From the NCBI GenBank assembly GCA_018360145.1, contig SRPY01000088.1, forward strand, positions 1 through 64,000: 64,000 bases of DNA, in the 5' to 3' direction. Source of the DNA: Claviceps africana (taxonomy: Eukaryota; Ascomycota; Sordariomycetes; Hypocreales; Clavicipitaceae). Below, piece after piece: positions 62,430 through 64,000 of the stretch. Each line of letters opens with the position of its first letter. The stretch's first letter is position 1. The translations under genes and the position numbers were made by a program. The notes beneath the pieces are model-generated. The model searched no databases and was not told where the DNA came from. It saw nothing but the letters and a program-made list of their open reading frames with translations.

Positions 62430-62875
62430 TAATATAGAAGTTATATAGATATATTACGTATATATTAGGTATTTAGTGTGTTAATACTATATATATATAT
62501 ATTTAGCGTAGGCAAGGTAAAGGGGTTAAGTATATCGCTAGATATATTATATATATACTAAGTATTTAGTGTATTAATGCTATATATATATATATTTAGC
62601 GTAGGCAAGGCAAAGGGGTTAGGTATATCGCTAGATATATTGTGCATATACTAGGCATATAGTGTGTTAATACTATGCCTATATAATTGTATAGGTAAGG
62701 TAAAAGCGTTAGATAGGTTGCTAGATATATTGCATATATACTAGGGATCTAGTGTGTTAATGCTGCGTGTATATGTATTTAGCGTAGGCGTTGCAAGAGG
62801 CGTGGATACGTTATATATATACTAGGCATTTAGTGTGTTAATGCAGCGTATATACAAACTTAGTGTAGGTAAGTT
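62430..62875 (+). repeat. 93-bp minisatellite, about five units
   Basis: Five tandem units with anchors (TATTTAGTGTGTTAAT or variants) near 62470, 62563, 62656, 62746 and 62827, so the period is 93, 93, 90 and 81 bp. Units also share ATTTAGCGTAGGCAAGG and CGCTAGATATATT. Most unit differences are transitions; CpG and GGC survive in places. Confidence 0.85.
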
Positions 62876-64000
62876 ATATAGATTTTATAGATTCTAAGGA
62901 AGGCTAGTATTTTATTCCTTTTAAAGAGCCTATCTTTAGTTAGATTTATCCTTTTTTATAAGTGCTTTACTTATATATTATTTATAAGAAGCATCTCTTT
63001 AAGTTATAGTAACCCCTTCTTTATTAGCTAGTTATGCTTTAGTGTATTTCTTAATAGTTACTCTCTTATATTTAGTATATAGTAAGTATATATTTAACTA
63101 AAAGAGAGCAGTTTATATACCTAAGGATTACTACTAAAAGAGATACCTATATTTTAAAAGAAATATAGTTTTTTTAATAACTACTTTCCTTTATATTAGT
63201 GTTCTTTAATATATATATTCTCTATTTACTCTATACCTTTAATATAGTTAATACTAAGCTAGCTATTACTTAAGGTTAAAGTTTTGCTTTAAACTAAAAC
63301 TTTTAATTAAAATATACATTATATAGAGATATAATATATTCTTTATATTCCTTATATAATTGTGTATTAAAAAGTGGTATAATAAATTTCTTATTTAATG
63401 TATTCTATTATACCCTTTATTAATTACACTTAATATAAATATAATAGAAGATTAATAAATACTTAAAATATTCCTACTATATATATACTAAATACTTTAT
63501 ATAAAGATACTTACTAAAACCTATTATATTCTTAGTATATATTTAATATTAAAGGTACTAATATATACTTTTTACTTACTTAGAATTTATATTATATATA
63601 ATAGCCTATATAGTGCCTAAGAGGGTATAAAGTATTTATTCTATATAATACTACTTTATACCCTAATTTATAATTATATTTAGGTATTTAAATATAGTAA
63701 TAAATATTTAAATATTATAAGTACTATATATAGTATATAGTTAAGACTTTATATACCTCTTAGTAGCTCTTTATAGTATTTAATATTATAATAATATATA
63801 TAAATATTTTATACACTATAATTAATTAGTGATTATTTAATATATAAATATAGTTAACTCTTACTTAATTTATCTTTATTATATAAAGAGTATATAAGAA
63901 TATTTAAACTCTCTTTAATTTATTAAAATAATAGATTAATTTAAATATATAGTATATTTATAAATGCCTTTATTTATTTCTAAAGATAAAAAATAATATA
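62876..64000. other. AT-rich RIP debris to window end
   Basis: No gene, no recognisable element ends; the block continues beyond the window. Confidence 0.4.

Larger units (their letters stand above)
31850..64000. other. RIP-degraded AT-rich block
   Basis: From about 31850 to the end of the window the base composition drops sharply to AT-rich, with CpA and TpG nearly absent, TpA in excess and every reading frame broken. The resolved elements are listed separately. This is what repeat-induced point mutation followed by heterochromatin would leave. No intact gene is seen in the block. Confidence 0.9.

Noticed and set aside
31850..64000. CRISPR-like or other prokaryotic arrays suggested by repeated AT-rich words
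   Set aside because: The repeats are RIP-derived TTAA/TATA words and one 93-bp minisatellite; there are no regularly spaced identical repeats with unique spacers.

Overview
This window looks like a chromosome arm segment from a filamentous ascomycete (Pezizomycotina, most likely Sordariomycetes/Hypocreales; that placement is inference). The coding genes are GC-rich, have short GT-AG introns with CTAAC/CTTAC-like branch sites, and encode typical fungal products: a CPAF-type S41 peptidase, the mRNA export factor Rae1/Gle2 and small secreted cysteine-rich proteins. Roughly half of the window is extremely AT-rich. In that part CpA/TpG is nearly absent, and paired LTR copies differ only by C-to-T and G-to-A transitions, the signature of repeat-induced point mutation (RIP).

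Layout. 1-794: 5' part of a flavin-dependent monooxygenase gene, minus strand, running off the left edge. 1796-4581: secreted S41 (CPAF-like) peptidase, minus strand, three exons. 4582-13441: about 9 kb with no gene I can support, holding homopolymer and microsatellite tracts, two tandem solo LTRs that share a 5-bp target site, and a 253-bp MITE inserted in one of them. 13442-14858: Rae1/Gle2, plus strand, three exons. 15312-16093: a two-exon gene of unknown function, minus strand, possibly mitochondrial. 17399-17812 and 24482-24622: two halves of an open reading frame split by a RIP-mutated Gypsy chromovirus (17818-24481) with matching 238-bp LTRs and a GCTCC target duplication.

24845-28014: a small accessory island with two paralogous small secreted cysteine-rich protein genes, both minus strand. 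They share gene structure, intron phase, signal peptide and cysteine spacing. A 693-bp Mutator-like TIR element with a 10-bp target duplication sits directly on the TATA-like box of the first. A MITE of the same family as the one near 11.2 kb sits upstream of the second. 28826-30737: a four-exon gene of unknown function, plus strand. 31142-31731: a small two-exon gene, minus strand, convergent with it.

31850-64000: at least 32 kb of RIP-degraded DNA with no intact gene. I could resolve a minus-strand Copia fragment (about 33.6-35.07 kb), a Copia element (35074-50657) whose 5' LTR is split by a complete Gypsy chromovirus (35733-43406, 296-bp LTRs, TAGAA target duplication), an inverted partial copy of the Copia LTR (50658-51333), a chromodomain relic of a third Gypsy element (51334 on), an 82-nt T-rich run, and a 93-bp minisatellite (62430-62875). 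The block runs off the right edge and could be a centromeric, pericentromeric or subtelomeric isochore; the sequence alone does not decide which.
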